5,891 nt of DNA, taken from assembly GCA_030427215.1 (NCBI GenBank), contig JAUHXB010000086.1, positions 1-5,891 of the forward strand, in the 5' to 3' direction. The notes beneath the pieces were generated by a model that saw only the letters and a program-made list of their open reading frames with translations, had not been told where the DNA came from and ran no database searches. Origin of the DNA: Alphaproteobacteria bacterium (GTDB lineage Bacteria > Pseudomonadota > Alphaproteobacteria > Micavibrionales > UBA1664). Positions 1 through 5,891 of the stretch are shown here, piece by piece. Numbering within the stretch: position 1 is the stretch's first letter; each line of letters starts with the position of its first letter. Both the position numbers and the translations under genes were made by a program.

Positions 1-1
1 T

Positions 2-2299
2 ATTGCCGAAGTGATGCAATCATTAGGGCCCGATTCAAAATTATCACAAACCCAAAAAGAACAGCTCTTTGAAACGGTTGGCGAGATTATCACACTTAAA
101 AATCTTATGAATACGGGCACGTTACCTGAAGGGCAAGTGCGCCTAGAAGCCATGATTGCAGAAACGGCGAATAAAATTGCTGATTTATTACTCGATGGTT
201 TAAATCAAAAAATGGTTTCCCCTGCCATTACCGAATTTGTTCATCAAATGCTGGCCGATGTCGGGGCGCAGTATGATATCGCTGGGCTATCCGAAAAGAT
301 GGTTAAGATTGAAGGGCGAATGGACCCTGAATCATATTTGCAAGATTCGATTGCAGAGATGATCTTACAACTCAATGACTTGATGGAATCGCAAGACCTT
401 TCCGATGAAGCCAAGGCCGAGATCGAAGCATTGATAGAAAAGATGGAATTAGCAGCAGAAAACGGTGAGCCCCTTCCCCGCGATGTGATGAAGGCATTGG
501 ATAATTTAGGCGAAACATTTCCAGATATTCATTTGCCACAGGCCTTTGTTGATTCACTCGATACTCTGAAAGATGCCAATATTGTCATGAAGGCCGAAAC
601 ACTCGGCATTTCTATTGATCAAGTTCAATCGATTGAAAGCGCGATCGAAACATTAGAAACACAATTGCAAGAGTTAAACAATCAAGACAGCCCATCAGAA
701 GAAACGACATTAGAGATCGAAGCGCTCATCGAAAAATTAACGGCCTTTTCTGATGAAGGGATAGCATTGGATAGAGAGACGATAAAGTCTTTGGAAAATA
801 TTGCGGAAACTTTCCCAAATTTAGATTTCGGAGATGATTTCCAAACTGTTATCGAATCTGTGCAAGAAGCAAACCTGACAGTAAAGGCCGATAATTTAGG
901 TATTTCTGTTGAAGAGTTAAAACAGCTGGAAACGGCGATTGATGCACTTGATACGCAATTGCAAGACATCATAAGCAATGAAGCAAGTACGCCTGAAGAT
1001 ATTGCAGAGATTGAGGCCTTAATCGAAAAATTAACGGCCTTTTCTGATGAAGGGATACCATTGGATAGAGAGACGATAAAGTCTTTGGAAACTATTGCGG
1101 AAACCTTCCCTAATTTAGATTTTGGAGATGATTTCCAAACGATTATAGAATCGGTTCAAAACACAAATTTAACAGTAAAGGCCGATAATTTAGGCATTTC
1201 TGTTGAAGAAATAGGACAGCTGGAAAATAATGTTGAATCACTCAATTCACAATTAAAAGATCTGGTTGAAAATGAGTCTATAACGGCGAAAGATATTGCC
1301 GCAATAGAAACAATCATTCAACAAATTGAGCAAGGTTCTATTGAACAAAGTGATTTGAAAATTTTACAAAACTTTGGGATAGACCCCTCTCTGCCTTCAC
1401 CTGAACCAAAGAATATTGTGCCATTTATTCCGGTATCTGATGGGGGTGCAGAACCAGTGATTGATCAAAAATCACTAACACTTCCTGAACCAATGCCAAT
1501 TGAAGCGGAAGCTGATCCTCAACCTATAAAGATTACAATAGAGGATAATCAAAGCCCAGATATCGAAGATGTCTTGCCAGAAACTCAACCAGAGGACGAT
1601 AAACCCGAAGATGACGGCCCAATAATAGAAAAAGATGGCCCTGATGAAATAGAGCCAGATGAGATCGAACTGAAAGACCCTGACATCCCGGTCCCACCTG
1701 GTGGGGACGATGAAACTCCACGTCAAGAGGATCAACCTGCACCCGAAAATCCCTCTGAACCCGACCACTCAGCGGAGCCGAAAAATGATACGCCTGATCC
1801 AACGTCTCATATTTGTTTGTGCGATAAATTTAAAAAGGTTGCTGATCAAACAAAATCTCTTGATGAACTTAAGGTGGCTATGAAAGCTGAGCTTGGTAAT
1901 CCAAATATGACAGATAGAGAATTAAATGACACATTTATTAAAAATATAAGCAATCTTTCGGAAGATCAGAAGCAATCTTTAATTATGGATGTTGCAAAAG
2001 AAGATTTTGGTGGTGACGTTAATAAAGCGGAAAGTCATTTAGAAGGATTAGAAAAACTTCAAAAAATTGATCAAGCCAAAGAATCCCACACACAAGCAGA
2101 AAAAAATGCAAGAGATGCAGAAAGAGCAAAACGGTTTGAAATTGTAGAAGGCGAAAAAGGCAAAACACCTAAAGAAATCTTTAAACCTAAAGGATGCCCT
2201 GAACATGGTGATGGAGGATGCCCCGATGGGTCACATGGTACCAAAACGAAACCAAGTAATAATAAAAAATCTGCGCGAGAAAGACGATTAAAAAGATAG
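2..2299 (+). CDS. Acidic tandem-repeat protein with C-terminal Cys/His cluster, 5' end outside window
   Basis: Family not recognised. The frame is open to the left window edge. GTG at 11 and ATG at 14 are possible starts, but no ribosome binding site precedes them, so the gene probably begins upstream. Numbering residues from base 11 (762 in all), I see five regions. Residues 1-136 are helical, and the last 40 align without gaps to the second half of the repeat unit. Residues 137-457 hold three complete 98-residue repeats and one truncated repeat, with heptad-like Leu/Ile spacing that suggests helical bundles. Residues 458-600 form a Pro/Asp/Glu-rich, probably disordered linker. Residues 602-725 begin with C-L-C and form a charged helical domain. 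The end carries C729, H732, C737 and H742 and a basic tail (KKSARERRLKR). No membrane segment is visible, and a signal peptide cannot be judged. The structure suggests a scaffold, surface or effector-like protein, which is inference only. It is probably co-transcribed with the HEYGH gene 49 bp downstream. Confidence 0.8.
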   Translation: MAEVMQSLGPDSKLSQTQKEQLFETVGEIITLKNLMNTGTLPEGQVRLEAMIAETANKIADLLLDGLNQKMVSPAITEFVHQMLADVGAQYDIAGLSEKMVKIEGRMDPESYLQDSIAEMILQLNDLMESQDLSDEAKAEIEALIEKMELAAENGEPLPRDVMKALDNLGETFPDIHLPQAFVDSLDTLKDANIVMKAETLGISIDQVQSIESAIETLETQLQELNNQDSPSEETTLEIEALIEKLTAFSDEGIALDRETIKSLENIAETFPNLDFGDDFQTVIESVQEANLTVKADNLGISVEELKQLETAIDALDTQLQDIISNEASTPEDIAEIEALIEKLTAFSDEGIPLDRETIKSLETIAETFPNLDFGDDFQTIIESVQNTNLTVKADNLGISVEEIGQLENNVESLNSQLKDLVENESITAKDIAAIETIIQQIEQGSIEQSDLKILQNFGIDPSLPSPEPKNIVPFIPVSDGGAEPVIDQKSLTLPEPMPIEAEADPQPIKITIEDNQSPDIEDVLPETQPEDDKPEDDGPIIEKDGPDEIEPDEIELKDPDIPVPPGGDDETPRQEDQPAPENPSEPDHSAEPKNDTPDPTSHICLCDKFKKVADQTKSLDELKVAMKAELGNPNMTDRELNDTFIKNISNLSEDQKQSLIMDVAKEDFGGDVNKAESHLEGLEKLQKIDQAKESHTQAEKNARDAERAKRFEIVEGEKGKTPKEIFKPKGCPEHGDGGCPDGSHGTKTKPSNNKKSARERRLKR
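419..712 (+). repeat. Tandem repeat unit 1 (294 bp, 98 aa)
   Basis: First complete copy of the coding repeat, residues 137-234. It starts at EIEALIEK and contains a GETFPDIHLP segment matching AETFPNLDFG in units 2 and 3. It is clearly diverged from units 2 and 3 at DNA level but matches them in register with no insertions or deletions. The 40 residues before it (97-136) align gap-free with the tail of this unit (shared pattern around S-I-A-E and Q-L), so an older, decayed half unit probably lies upstream. Confidence 0.8.
713..1006 (+). repeat. Tandem repeat unit 2 (294 bp, 98 aa)
   Basis: Second copy, residues 235-332. The stretch from base 731 to about 850 matches bases 1025 to about 1144 with only a handful of mismatches, many of them at third codon positions. 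The region around AVKADNLGIS-type sequence (bases about 880-912) is also nearly identical. Units 2 and 3 therefore look like a recent tandem duplication. Confidence 0.9.
1007..1300 (+). repeat. Tandem repeat unit 3 (294 bp, 98 aa)
   Basis: Third copy, residues 333-430, exactly 294 bp downstream of unit 2. The first two thirds are nearly identical to unit 2. The last third, after NLGISVEE, has drifted towards a different sequence with N and S in place of T and D. Confidence 0.9.
1301..1390 (+). repeat. Truncated tandem repeat unit 4 (about 90 bp)
   Basis: Residues about 431-460. AIETIIQQI aligns with EIEALIEKL at the same 294-bp period. A loop shortened relative to the other copies then leads to LKILQNFGIDP, matching the IKSLETIAETFP position. 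The copy breaks off there and the proline-rich acidic linker begins. It is diverged, so its status as a repeat rests on register and pattern rather than high identity. Confidence 0.6.
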
Positions 2300-2333
2300 A
2301 CATATTTTCAATCGTCTGTTATACGTATTTAAA

Positions 2334-2339
2334 AAGGAG
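2334..2339 (+). promoter_or_regulatory. Strong ribosome binding site of the HEYGH gene
   Basis: AAGGAG lies 9 bases before the ATG at 2349. It is the best Shine-Dalgarno match seen next to a start in this window and fixes that start over the in-frame ATG three codons further in (2358). Confidence 0.85.
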
Positions 2340-2348
2340 TTTGTAAAA

Positions 2349-2924
2349 ATGACACATATGGTTATTAAAGGGGTGTACCCTATCACCGATGAAAATGAAG
2401 ATTTATTTTTTGATCTTTGGGATGAAGATCACGCTGATCCGGTCAAAATAGGGGAATTAATGAGTGGATCACATCAAGAAATGAGAAGGGTTGATGATCC
2501 AAAAAAGCCTTATTGTCCTGACCCTTTAAATCACCCAAATGAAGAATTATGGATGTGGGAAGATAATTCAAAACCACGGAATCCTGACAACATGGTTGCC
2601 GTTAAAGTTAATGTGGCACAAAATAGTCCAGAAGAATTTACAGAAGATCCACAAAAATGGATTATGGGGAAATCTTCATTTACAATAATTGTTTATAAAA
2701 GATCTTGTTGTCCTGAATGGAGTGTTATGTTGTGTGCAGAGTTTGAAGATGGATGGGAATTTGTTATCAAGGATAGCGCAAGAGGAACGCATGATAGTGC
2801 ACGTCAATATTACGCTGATAAGGTTGATCACGACACAACTGGTCACGTTTTAGAGCATGAGTACGGTCATGTTCTAGCTGGCGACAGCGAATGTCGTCAT
2901 ACGCATAAGCCTCGAATAGGATAA
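2349..2924 (+). CDS. Putative HExxH zinc metalloprotease-like protein, unknown family
   Basis: A 191-residue acidic protein whose family I do not recognise. The start is set by an AAGGAG site 9 bases upstream. Near the C-terminus, residues 167-176 read VLEHEYGHVL, which fits the zincin consensus abXHEbbHbc: H170 and H174 would bind zinc and E171 would be the catalytic base. E181 lies seven residues after H174, the spacing of the acidic residue in HEFGHxLGxxDE-type peptidases, and could be the third ligand. H184 and H186 are alternatives. Only 17 residues follow H174, which is short for a peptidase. The N-terminal two thirds are rich in Asp, Glu, Trp and Pro, with C56, C120, C121 and C129 and a beta-like stretch around 108-140. 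No signal peptide or membrane segment is evident. It follows the repeat-protein gene by 49 bp and is probably its operon partner. Peptidase function is inferred from the motif alone; a non-catalytic metal-binding protein is also possible. Confidence 0.75.
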   Translation: MTHMVIKGVYPITDENEDLFFDLWDEDHADPVKIGELMSGSHQEMRRVDDPKKPYCPDPLNHPNEELWMWEDNSKPRNPDNMVAVKVNVAQNSPEEFTEDPQKWIMGKSSFTIIVYKRSCCPEWSVMLCAEFEDGWEFVIKDSARGTHDSARQYYADKVDHDTTGHVLEHEYGHVLAGDSECRHTHKPRIG

Positions 2925-2957
2925 AAACTAAAAAATATTAAAGTTGTAATCAAAATA

Positions 2958-4394
2958 TCACCAAGGTAATTTTTGTATGAACCGAACTATTTTCCGTGTT
3001 TTATCGCTGAAGAGTGACGGCGTATAATAGGCCCCTGCAGCGCGTTTGTTAATCTCGCCAAGTGTTGGATAGGCGACGATTGTGGATGTCATTGCACCGA
3101 TTTTCATTTTTTGTGAAATCGCCAATCCCCACACCGCGATTAATTCACCGGCATGCGGCCCAACGATAGATGCACCGAGGACACGGCCTTTTTTATCCGT
3201 TATAACGCGGGCTTGTCCATCCATGGTTTTTTCGGCGATAGCACGGTCATTTTCATTAAAATGCCATTCCACAATCTTAATTGAATCGCCATATTTTTCG
3301 CGCGCAATATCTTCGGTCAAACCAACCTGGGCCAATTCGGGATCTGTATATGTAACCCAAGGCAATGCAGCATAATTAACCTTCGCAGGTATTTTGAAAC
3401 AAATTTGTTTGATGAGTAACCCCGCATGATATCCCGCAACATGCGTAAATTGAGGACCACCCGCAACATCACCAATGGCATAGATGTGTTTTTGCGATGA
3501 TTGTAATTTATCATTCACGATCACACCACGACGGTCATATTTCACGTTCGCATTATCCAAACCCAAATTATCACTATTGGGTTGGCGCCCCGTTGCGACC
3601 AAAATATGTGATCCCTTCACAGTGACCTCTTTACCATTATGGTCACCAATAACAGAATGCGTTTTAGCGCCGTGTTTAACCTCTGAGATCGAGAAATTTT
3701 CATACAGTTCAACACCTTCTTTAATCAAAGCCTGACGCACAACCTCAACATTTTTTTGATCATCTCGTGGCAAAATACCACCCATGTCAAATACGCTAAC
3801 TTCGCATCCTAAACGACGATGCGCCTGCGCCATTTCCAAGCCAATTGGGCCGCCACCAATAATGAGGAGATGATCTGGTTTATCGCGCAACTCAAAAATG
3901 GATTCATTGGTTAAAACTTTTGACTCATCAATGCCTTTGATAGGGGGAACGAACGCGCGTGAACCTGTTGCAATCACGAATTTTTTGGCCTTAATGATAT
4001 GGTCGCCTGCCTTGATTGTATGGCTATCAACAAATTCACCAAATTCACGAATGACATGAACCCCCAATCCTTCAAATCGTTCTTGGGAATCATGAGGGGC
4101 GATTGTGCCAATGACGTCAAACACATGGTCCTTCACGGCGGAAAAATCGATCTCTGGCTCATGCGCTTTAATCCCTGATATATCATTTTTACGATGCGCC
4201 TGTGCGCGCTTTCCTGCGGCCAATAATGCCTTGGACGGAACACATCCGGTGTTGAGGCAATCACCGCCCATTTCCGCCTTTTCAATTAAAACAACATCCA
4301 TTCCCAATTGGGCGGCGCCTGATGCAACGGATAATCCACCTGATCCCGCACCTATAACGCAGATTTCTGTTTCAATGATTTTTTGTTTTACCAT
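2958..4394 (-). CDS. FAD-dependent disulfide oxidoreductase, lipoamide dehydrogenase/mercuric reductase-like
   Basis: A 478-residue class I pyridine nucleotide-disulfide oxidoreductase that would move electrons between NAD(P)H, FAD and a disulfide or other acceptor in the cytoplasm. Seen in order: FAD-binding GAGSGG (15-20); redox pair C46 and C51 in DCLNTGC followed by VPSK; ATGS (142-145); NAD-binding GGGPIGLE (180-187) with D203 at the end of the second strand, which hints at NADH; ATGRQPN (267-273); FAD-binding AIGD (306-309); and a C-terminal dimerisation domain. The usual HPTxxE motif reads YPTLGE (442-447), so the catalytic His is Tyr while E447 is kept. There is no N-terminal heavy-metal domain and no C-terminal Cys pair, so it is not a standard MerA. 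The ATG lies inside the end of the upstream membrane-protein gene (23-bp overlap) with no clear ribosome binding site, suggesting translational coupling. The FAD motif starts at residue 11, so a later start is unlikely. The true substrate is unknown. Confidence 0.93.
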   Translation of the reverse strand: MVKQKIIETEICVIGAGSGGLSVASGAAQLGMDVVLIEKAEMGGDCLNTGCVPSKALLAAGKRAQAHRKNDISGIKAHEPEIDFSAVKDHVFDVIGTIAPHDSQERFEGLGVHVIREFGEFVDSHTIKAGDHIIKAKKFVIATGSRAFVPPIKGIDESKVLTNESIFELRDKPDHLLIIGGGPIGLEMAQAHRRLGCEVSVFDMGGILPRDDQKNVEVVRQALIKEGVELYENFSISEVKHGAKTHSVIGDHNGKEVTVKGSHILVATGRQPNSDNLGLDNANVKYDRRGVIVNDKLQSSQKHIYAIGDVAGGPQFTHVAGYHAGLLIKQICFKIPAKVNYAALPWVTYTDPELAQVGLTEDIAREKYGDSIKIVEWHFNENDRAIAEKTMDGQARVITDKKGRVLGASIVGPHAGELIAVWGLAISQKMKIGAMTSTIVAYPTLGEINKRAAGAYYTPSLFSDKTRKIVRFIQKLPW

Positions 4395-5073
4395 GTTTTG
4401 ATTTTATAATTTTTATAAATGTTGGAATTAAGGCAAAAAGGCCAAGCAACGTAAACGCCCCTAATATTTGTGGCGATACCAAATCACCTAAGGATTCAAT
4501 GGTCGCCAAACTCTGGCCAATATTCACATACACCGCCGTGCCAGGGATAATACCCACAAACGTTACCATCATAAAATGACGTAATTTAATATTAAACAAG
4601 GCCGGCAATATATTAGCAATAAAAAATGGAACCACGGGGACAAGGCGTGTGAAAAACATATATTGGATCGCGTTATCGCGCATGTTATCTGCGACCTTAT
4701 TATAAAATGGTCCCGCCTTCTCTCTCAATGATTCACCAATCGCGCTTTTGGCAATCAAAAAGATGATGGACGCTCCGATTGTTGCACTTACAACAATCAT
4801 TAACGTTCCGGCAACAAGGCCAAATAGAAACCCGCCAAGTAATGTAAGCAAACTGGCAATTGGTAGTGATAATGCCACGGTCGCAATATAAATCCCCATA
4901 AAGGCAATCCCTGTTGCAATAGGGTTTTGTTCCACCAATTCCGCCAAATACACACGTTGTTCCTTTATGGCCTCTAGCGATACAAAATCTAATAGTCCAG
5001 ACAAATAAATGTCTGTCACCACTATCGCAAATAATCCAAGCGGTAAAAATTGTTTAATTTTTTTATTTTTCAT
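4372..5073 (-). CDS. TVP38/TMEM64 family (VTT/DedA-type) inner-membrane protein
   Basis: A 233-residue integral membrane protein. Hydrophobic segments lie at about 9-28, 52-75, 77-108, 139-160, 168-190 and 202-222. Family hallmarks are LLGGFLFG (78-85) and the VTT core FFTRLVPVVPFF (140-151), with R143, P146 and P149, then N154, F167, G174 and IPGT (176-179). This is the VTT/SNARE-associated domain; relatives are DedA proteins and eukaryotic TMEM41B/VMP1, linked to lipid scrambling or envelope homeostasis, but the substrate here is unknown. An in-frame stop two codons upstream limits the start to this ATG or later. No good Shine-Dalgarno is visible. It is the first gene of an operon with the oxidoreductase, whose start it overlaps. 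VTT protein genes next to mercuric reductase-like flavoenzyme genes are a recurrent bacterial arrangement, which suggests a shared redox or envelope role. Confidence 0.92.
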   Translation of the reverse strand: MKNKKIKQFLPLGLFAIVVTDIYLSGLLDFVSLEAIKEQRVYLAELVEQNPIATGIAFMGIYIATVALSLPIASLLTLLGGFLFGLVAGTLMIVVSATIGASIIFLIAKSAIGESLREKAGPFYNKVADNMRDNAIQYMFFTRLVPVVPFFIANILPALFNIKLRHFMMVTFVGIIPGTAVYVNIGQSLATIESLGDLVSPQILGAFTLLGLFALIPTFIKIIKSKHGKTKNH

Positions 5074-5169
5074 TTTCTAACTGCTTTACAACCGCGCTAG
5101 GCGATGATGTTTTACAAATGCTTAGACTACACGCCACGGGGACAATAGACAATGTAGATAACGCCTGTA
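5074..5169. other. Intergenic gap between the membrane-protein operon and the dehydrogenase fragment
   Basis: This 96-bp stretch should hold the promoter of the - strand operon. On the - strand the best pair I could find is TTGTCT, 17 bases, TAGTCT, which is too weak to call. It contains a short direct repeat, GACAAT-A-GACAAT, at about 5140-5152. The + strand frame 3 is open through it (stop at about 5217), but the translation resembles nothing I know. No trace of the missing N-terminal half of the dehydrogenase is visible. Confidence 0.4.
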
Positions 5170-5403
5170 ATGCTGAACACAGCGACCTTGTATTCCGATA
5201 CACAAGGTCCATTTTATAGAATATCCAAAACCGCATTAAACGCTTTAACTAAAATTGTAGCTTCAGAGTGTATGGATTTCAATATTTCCGTTAGCTCAGT
5301 TTGCCCAGGATGGGTTAAAACTGATATGGGAGGGGAAAATGCCCCCATAACACCAGAAAAAGCTGCGGAAGATATAGTTTGGCTCTGTCTTAAGGAAGAT
5401 AAC
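5170..5403 (+). pseudogene. Short-chain dehydrogenase/reductase, C-terminal fragment
   Basis: Residues 15-24 of this frame read FYRISKTALN, which holds the YxxxK catalytic pair of short-chain dehydrogenases. About 28 residues later comes CPGWVKTDMGG, the family's PG-(F/W)-V-x-T-D-M-G motif that contacts the nicotinamide end of NAD(P). The match continues through PEKAAEDIVWL. The glycine-rich TGxxxGIG cofactor motif and the first half of the fold are absent: the same frame has stops at 5146 and 5152, and no upstream frame supplies them. About 75 residues of an expected 220-250 remain. The frame stays open to a stop at 5518-5520, but from about 5403 it is only the antisense of phage-like sequence. 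A working enzyme is not possible. The fragment is AT-rich like the membrane-protein gene, and unlike the phage part. Confidence 0.75.
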
Positions 5404-5891
5404 CAGCGCTTCATTGCCACCGTCATTTTGAACGGAGAGAACGATATTACTGCCTGCAATAATTTTACTATCGAGTGTCCCCGTTGCAGTATCATCAGCC
5501 GATATTTTAACCTGCCCTGAAACGGCAACCGCTTCATCCCGTGCTAACTCCGCACCGCTTTGAGCTGCCTCTGCCTGATCAACGGCATCAATTAAATCAA
5601 TACCGGCCTGAGCAATTTGATCCATAATATCTTTGACGGATTTTGCCACGGATTTAACAGGGCCATTCTCAGTTGTGATCGTGGCCGCATCATCACCATG
5701 GACAAAGCGGTTCATTTCCGCACGCGCCGTCATCGATGCGGCAGGCACACCATCGGAGAAAGTCTTACGGATTTCAGCGGCGAATTTCGGCAGGAAGTCT
5801 TCGGCGATAACCTGACCTTGTTCCAGCATTTTATCAAGCTCTGCCGTGGTAATGCCCATAGCGTGTCGGGGATAATGTGACTTCCGGTTCT
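5296..5891 (-). CDS. Phage tail mosaic fragment: tape-measure-like piece fused to tail-fibre-like piece
   Basis: This frame is open to the right window edge, with ATG at 5857-5859, and is partial or broken. Residues counted from that ATG: 2-51 (GITTAELDKMLEQGQVIAED, then FLPKFAAEIRKTF) resemble the tape-measure-protein domain, in which the 'G-(I/V)-T-T-A-E-L-x-K-M' helix is typical. Residues about 52-115 (VHGDDAATITTENGP, then VAKSVKDI and an Ala/Glu/Gln-rich coil) resemble the N-terminal part of tail fibre or baseplate proteins. Residues 118-154 (ISADDTATGTLDSKI, AGSNI, GGNEALVI) match a motif common in phage tail proteins. After residue 154, at about 5398, the frame is only antisense of the dehydrogenase fragment, down to a stop at 5296. 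The phage part is GC-richer than its neighbours. No ribosome binding site precedes the ATG, and the codons upstream remain open. I read it as a prophage relic, or a chimera at a contig end, rather than a working gene. Confidence 0.6.
   Translation of the reverse strand, partial: NRKSHYPRHAMGITTAELDKMLEQGQVIAEDFLPKFAAEIRKTFSDGVPAASMTARAEMNRFVHGDDAATITTENGPVKSVAKSVKDIMDQIAQAGIDLIDAVDQAEAAQSGAELARDEAVAVSGQVKISADDTATGTLDSKIIAGSNIVLSVQNDGGNEALVIFLKTEPNYIFRSFFWCYGGIFPSHISFNPSWAN

Noticed and set aside
11..16. GTG (11) or ATG (14) as the true start of the repeat protein
   Set aside because: There is no ribosome binding site in the ten bases available and the frame is open to the edge, so an upstream start is more likely.
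682..978. Antisense open frame over the repeat region
   Set aside because: It lies wholly inside the repeat-protein gene and its Ser/Phe-rich translation is the mirror of Glu/Lys-rich codons; no motif or start signal.
1475..1883. Several other-frame openings in the linker region, including a hydrophobic antisense one
   Set aside because: The apparent membrane-like Trp/Phe/Ile composition comes from reading acidic Asp/Glu/Pro codons backwards; the sense frame is continuous.
2925..2957. Intrinsic terminator between the convergent genes
   Set aside because: The 33-base gap is AT-rich and I found no GC stem followed by a T-run on either strand.
2958..4394. Calling the flavoenzyme merA or lpdA
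   Set aside because: It lacks the heavy-metal domain and C-terminal Cys pair of MerA and the catalytic His of lipoamide dehydrogenase.
5074..5169. Sigma-70 promoter for the - strand operon
   Set aside because: The best -35/-10 pair matches poorly, so no site is annotated although a promoter is expected here.
5404..5520. Dehydrogenase tail as a real C-terminus
   Set aside because: The residues after about 5403 are exact antisense of phage tail motifs, so the match to the enzyme family ends before them.
5617..5880. + strand open frames opposite the phage fragment
   Set aside because: They are shadows of the phage-like - strand frame and show no recognisable protein.

Overview
The window looks like a piece of a proteobacterial genome. 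The best guess is an alphaproteobacterium, from the style of the oxidoreductase and membrane protein and from the phage tail fragments, but no rRNA or other phylogenetic marker is present and the assignment is tentative. Base composition is patchy. By hand count of single 60-base lines, GC is about 30-35% in parts of the small metalloprotease-like gene, the membrane protein and the dehydrogenase fragment, about 50% in parts of the oxidoreductase, and about 60% in the phage-like end.

Left part (1-2924, + strand): a two-gene unit. The first gene is open at the left window edge and encodes a long, acidic, largely helical protein. It has a 98-residue (294-bp) tandem repeat in perfect register, then an acidic proline-rich linker, then a charged helical C-terminal domain ending in a Cys/His cluster and a basic tail. 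After 49 bp and a strong ribosome binding site comes a 191-residue protein of unknown family with a zinc-metalloprotease-type HEYGH motif near its C-terminus. I recognise neither as a named gene. This pair is the most likely place for something undescribed.

Middle part (2958-5073, - strand): a two-gene operon transcribed towards the first unit. A TVP38/TMEM64 (VTT/DedA-type) membrane protein is followed, with a 23-bp coding overlap, by a flavin disulfide oxidoreductase of the dihydrolipoyl dehydrogenase/mercuric reductase superfamily. The oxidoreductase keeps the redox cysteine pair but has Tyr where lipoamide dehydrogenases have the catalytic His, so it is probably not a true lipoamide dehydrogenase.

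Right part (5074-5891): a 96-bp gap, then a scrapyard. A + strand fragment is the C-terminal half of a short-chain dehydrogenase. It runs at about 5395-5403 into antisense phage tail sequence. The - strand phage frame itself joins a tape-measure-like piece to a tail-fibre-like piece. This is either a degraded prophage and rearrangement scar or an assembly or amplification chimera at a contig end.

No tRNA, rRNA, CRISPR array, complete insertion sequence or convincing intrinsic terminator was found.
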